A DNA stretch of 11,584 bases from Mycoplasmataceae bacterium (GTDB taxonomy: Bacteria; Bacillota_I; Bacilli_A; Mycoplasmatales; Mycoplasmoidaceae). Shown piece after piece: positions 9,401 to 11,584 of the stretch. A program made the translations under genes and the position numbers. The stretch's first letter is position 1, and every line of letters starts with the position of its first letter. Location of the stretch: contig JAHHTI010000032.1 of NCBI GenBank assembly GCA_020024735.1, positions 1 through 11,584 of the forward strand, read 5' to 3'. Below the pieces are notes generated by a model, which saw nothing but the letters and a program-made list of their open reading frames with translations, was not told the DNA's origin and ran no database searches.

Positions 9401-11584
9401 CAGTCGCTTCAATCACTCCATCCCGGTTATCAATGACTAAACTATGAGGTTTAATAATTGGTAGTGGAGCTCCTTCAGGTAAAGTACTAGCTAAAATATT
9501 TGGTATCTTGGCTAATGAATCTTCATTAAAAGTAAAGGCATAATTATTCATTTCTACTGGAATAGGGATAATAGTATTAACCTTAGTGGTTAAATTACCA
9601 TTAATTAATTGATACTCATATTGGACAGGTTTAGGCACATCCGCAGAAGATACAACCTTTCCTTTTTCATCAAGATATTTAGAAACAGTTGCACGGACAG
9701 TAATTTTTCCTGTAGCATCATCAGCATTAATAATAGCAATATCAGTTCATTCAAAACCCGATGCTGGATTAGTAATATGAACCATACTATCTAAGCATGC
9801 TCTTTTTTGAAAAGCATCAGTTCCTAGTAAAACCGCTTTTAAAGCAGTAGGAGTTTGGGGGAAATTCGGATTCTTTAAATAATCGTAAGAGATAGCAAAG
9901 CTAGTAGCCTTAGAAAGGGTTTTAGCAGGATTAAAACCAATGATTTTAAGATCTCCTAAATTGGTATCTACATTGACATCATTATTAGTAATTGCTTTAG
10001 AAACAGTAATATTCTTGATAGTAATAAAATTATTAATAGTATTGATTTCTACATCACTAGTACTCATTACTTCACCAAAACCGATATTATCAATAATGGC
10101 ATTTTTGTTTTTATTTAAATAAGCTAATAAGAGATTATTATCATTTTTTCATTGATTATAAACATCATTAATATTTTGACCATCAAAACTAGTATCTTCA
10201 TAGAAACTTGATTTTAAAGCAGTAATGGCATTATTTAAATTAGTAAAACTTGCACTAATGGGTAGCATATTTTCAGGAGCAGCTTTAATATAAACAATAA
10301 AACCAATTCGTGCTAGTCCATTGGTATTACTAGAAGCCATAATGGTGTTATTGACTTTTACCCCTAAATCTGGAGAAAGAGCATCTAAGCCATCAAAAAA
10401 GACTTTTAACATTCTCACTAAACTATCAGAAGAAGTGGCCTCTTTCATTTCTTTAATTATGCTAGAAGGATATTCCTTAGTGTTAACATCTTTTTTAGGA
10501 GTAATGTTTAAAGACATTAAAGGTAAGTTAGCTAATGAAATATCAGGTAATGTCATCTTATTAGACAAGGTAATATTGGTTAAATCAATGCTATTTGTTG
10601 AAGCATTTCAAACTGCCCGACAATTTTCAAATATCACACTTGTTGGTAAGTTATTTAAAAGATTATTTTTATTTTCGTTTAAACATTGCAAAATATCCTT
10701 GTTAGAAGTAGCAATGACATTTTTATTAATTCTTTGTAAAGCACTTGATAAAGGAACATTGTAAACATTATCAATAATAGCTAAATTATTTCATTGAATC
10801 TTTTTAGCAAAACCACTTAAAGTAAAATTAAAACTTTTGGTAGCAACAGGATTACCATTCATATCAATAATGTCATGTAAATCTAAAACAAAACTAATTG
10901 TTCCATTGACATCATCAACATTTTGGTCATGGAATGAAGGTTTTAAAGTAGCACTAGCAGTATCAATAAAATTAAAGATATATTCTAAATCATTATTATC
11001 TAGTAAAGGAGTGTGGCTAGCTACATAATCTCCAACAGTGGTACTACTAACATCAACTTTATTTCAAGTATAAATCCCATGACTAAAAGTAACCTCACCT
11101 TTTGCAGTAATTTCATCTCTAGTATGGTTTAAATTAACAATAGTAACTGGTTTTTGAATTTGATCAATTACTAAGGTTTGCCCACTCTCTAAAATCGGTT
11201 GCTTAATAGAAGCTCCTGAAGCATCGATGCTAATGACATCAATTTGATTCATTATAATTTGTCCTTGCTTTCAATCTAAATTCTTAATGCTAAATTCCAC
11301 AGTTGCTGAAGGAGCTAAATCATTGAATAATGTTAAGGCTAATTCTTGACTAAAAATTTTATTTAAATAAGTTAAGGTTGCAGCTTCATCACTTCAATTG
11401 ATTTGTGCGCCATAAATAGGTGGTAAGTGAACTGTGTAAACACTTCCTACCAGTGAAGGTTTTAAAGTAGGTTTTGTTGGTGCAGGAGCAGAAGCATCTT
11501 TCGCACTATTGAAAGTTGTTGAAGTTATTTTGTTTGCATAAGGCGTAGAAAATACAATACAAGTGGTCATCATCAAGGAACTGA
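6402..11584 (-). CDS. Giant type I membrane surface protein, >1726 aa, repeat modules (5' end outside window)
   Basis: Open from the right edge to TAA at 6402 with twelve Trp-TGA codons, the first at 11394 and the last at 6513. The first visible residues (SSLMMTTCIVFSTPYA, then NKITSTT) are the hydrophobic core and end of a signal peptide, so only a handful of N-terminal residues are missing. A linker of Ala/Pro/Thr/Lys follows (DASAPAPTKPTLKPS). The long ectodomain is Asn/Thr/Ser/Ile-rich and built from diverged modules: a helical part often containing a NLP-like turn, then strands with a Gly-x-Ile turn and a NGN-type hairpin, often ending in LSGF, IIGF, IQGF, VIGF or MTGF. One transmembrane helix (6444-6515, WYILLILAVTLLLIAMIV onward) precedes a cytoplasmic tail KRNHLIDEDSGVL. 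No catalytic motif was seen. It is a paralogue-like partner of the downstream 1006-aa protein and shares its stop/start bases. Adhesion or surface scaffolding is inferred only from architecture. Confidence 0.87.
6410..6414 (-). promoter_or_regulatory. Ribosome binding site of the 1006-aa surface protein
   Basis: The minus strand reads AGGAG seven bases before ATG at 6402, within the last codons of the upstream giant gene. It confirms the ATG start and, with the TAATG overlap, indicates translational coupling. Confidence 0.8.
7263..7370 (-). repeat. Module core 4 of the giant surface protein
   Basis: Reads RDNADGSISLNITT, then AAQNGNLLT, then DFPVTMTGF. It has the same Gly-x-Ile turn, NGN hairpin and GF ending as core 1. 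Other GF endings that lack the complete core occur at 9933-9938, 8310-8315 and 7947-7952. Confidence 0.5.
9324..9443 (-). repeat. Module core 3 of the giant surface protein
   Basis: Reads VIDNRDGVIEATVVLSKIYD, then ANGNVQT, then the strand FEYPVRFVN. It directly follows core 2 with a spacer of about 52 residues, the shortest spacing between clear copies, and suggests a local tandem duplication. Confidence 0.6.
9600..9740 (-). repeat. Module core 2 of the giant surface protein
   Basis: Reads INADDATGKITVRATVSK, then YLDEKGKVV, then the strand VQYEYQLIN in place of a GF ending. It is the closest match to the next core: TGKIT..ATVSKYLDEKGK against DGVIE..VVLSKIYDANGN. Confidence 0.6.
10809..10919 (-). 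repeat. Module core 1 of the giant surface protein
   Basis: Protein-level repeat: DDVNGTISF, a strand, then DMNGNPV and the ending FTLSGF. It shares the order [D/N]-G-x-I, strand, D-x-[N/K]-G-[N/K] and beta ending with the cores at 9600-9740, 9324-9443 and 7263-7370. Nucleotide identity is low, so the copies are old. Confidence 0.55.

Noticed and set aside
10321..10764. Plus-strand 147-codon open frame, and similar ones at 3746-3973, 7231-7428, 8628-8924, 9609-9794, 9940-10122 and 10837-11028
   Set aside because: All lie antisense to the two surface-protein genes, have low-complexity hydrophobic translations and lack supporting ribosome sites; they follow from the codon bias of the real strand.
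3382..11576. A series of broken or frameshifted pseudogenes on the minus strand
   Set aside because: Every apparent break is a TGA in the same frame; no TAA, TAG or frame change interrupts either gene, so code 4 gives two intact long proteins.

Overview
The window reads as chromosome from a wall-less mollicute (Mycoplasma/Spiroplasma relatives). It is AT-rich and uses genetic code 4. Read this way, 24 in-frame TGA codons on both strands join what would be short fragments into five continuous genes plus one small one. Only one Trp codon in all of these genes is TGG (in the TtcA-like gene). Genus cannot be settled from the sequence alone.

Layout. (1) 1-1550, minus strand: the N-terminal 516 codons of a hydrophilic protein with a basic N-terminus and a Pro-rich segment; its C-terminus lies beyond the left edge. 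(2) 1551-1747: a divergent promoter region. (3) 1748-3364, plus strand: a compact three-gene operon holding a 112-aa protein of unknown function (possible ribbon-helix-helix-like N-terminus), a TtcA-like PP-loop tRNA-thiolation ATPase, and a stand-alone CinA C-terminal (PncC-type) protein. The genes are separated by 2 nt or overlap by 20 nt. (4) 3365-3381: a 17-nt convergent gap. (5) 3382-11584, minus strand: two very large surface proteins in tandem, of 1006 aa and more than 1726 aa. They are joined by a TAATG stop/start overlap. Each has (or very nearly shows) an N-terminal signal peptide, a long Thr/Asn/Ser-rich extracellular part made of diverged beta-rich modules, several of which end in a '(V/I)xGF'-type motif, and one C-terminal transmembrane helix with a short cytoplasmic tail.

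The plus operon looks like housekeeping: tRNA modification and pyridine-nucleotide salvage or damage. The minus 3.4-11.6 kb block is the accessory part, most likely co-expressed adhesin-like or surface-architecture proteins. Their type I membrane topology differs from the lipoprotein anchoring common among mollicute surface antigens. No tRNA, rRNA, CRISPR array, insertion sequence or convincing intrinsic terminator was found. No gap between genes exceeds 200 bases.
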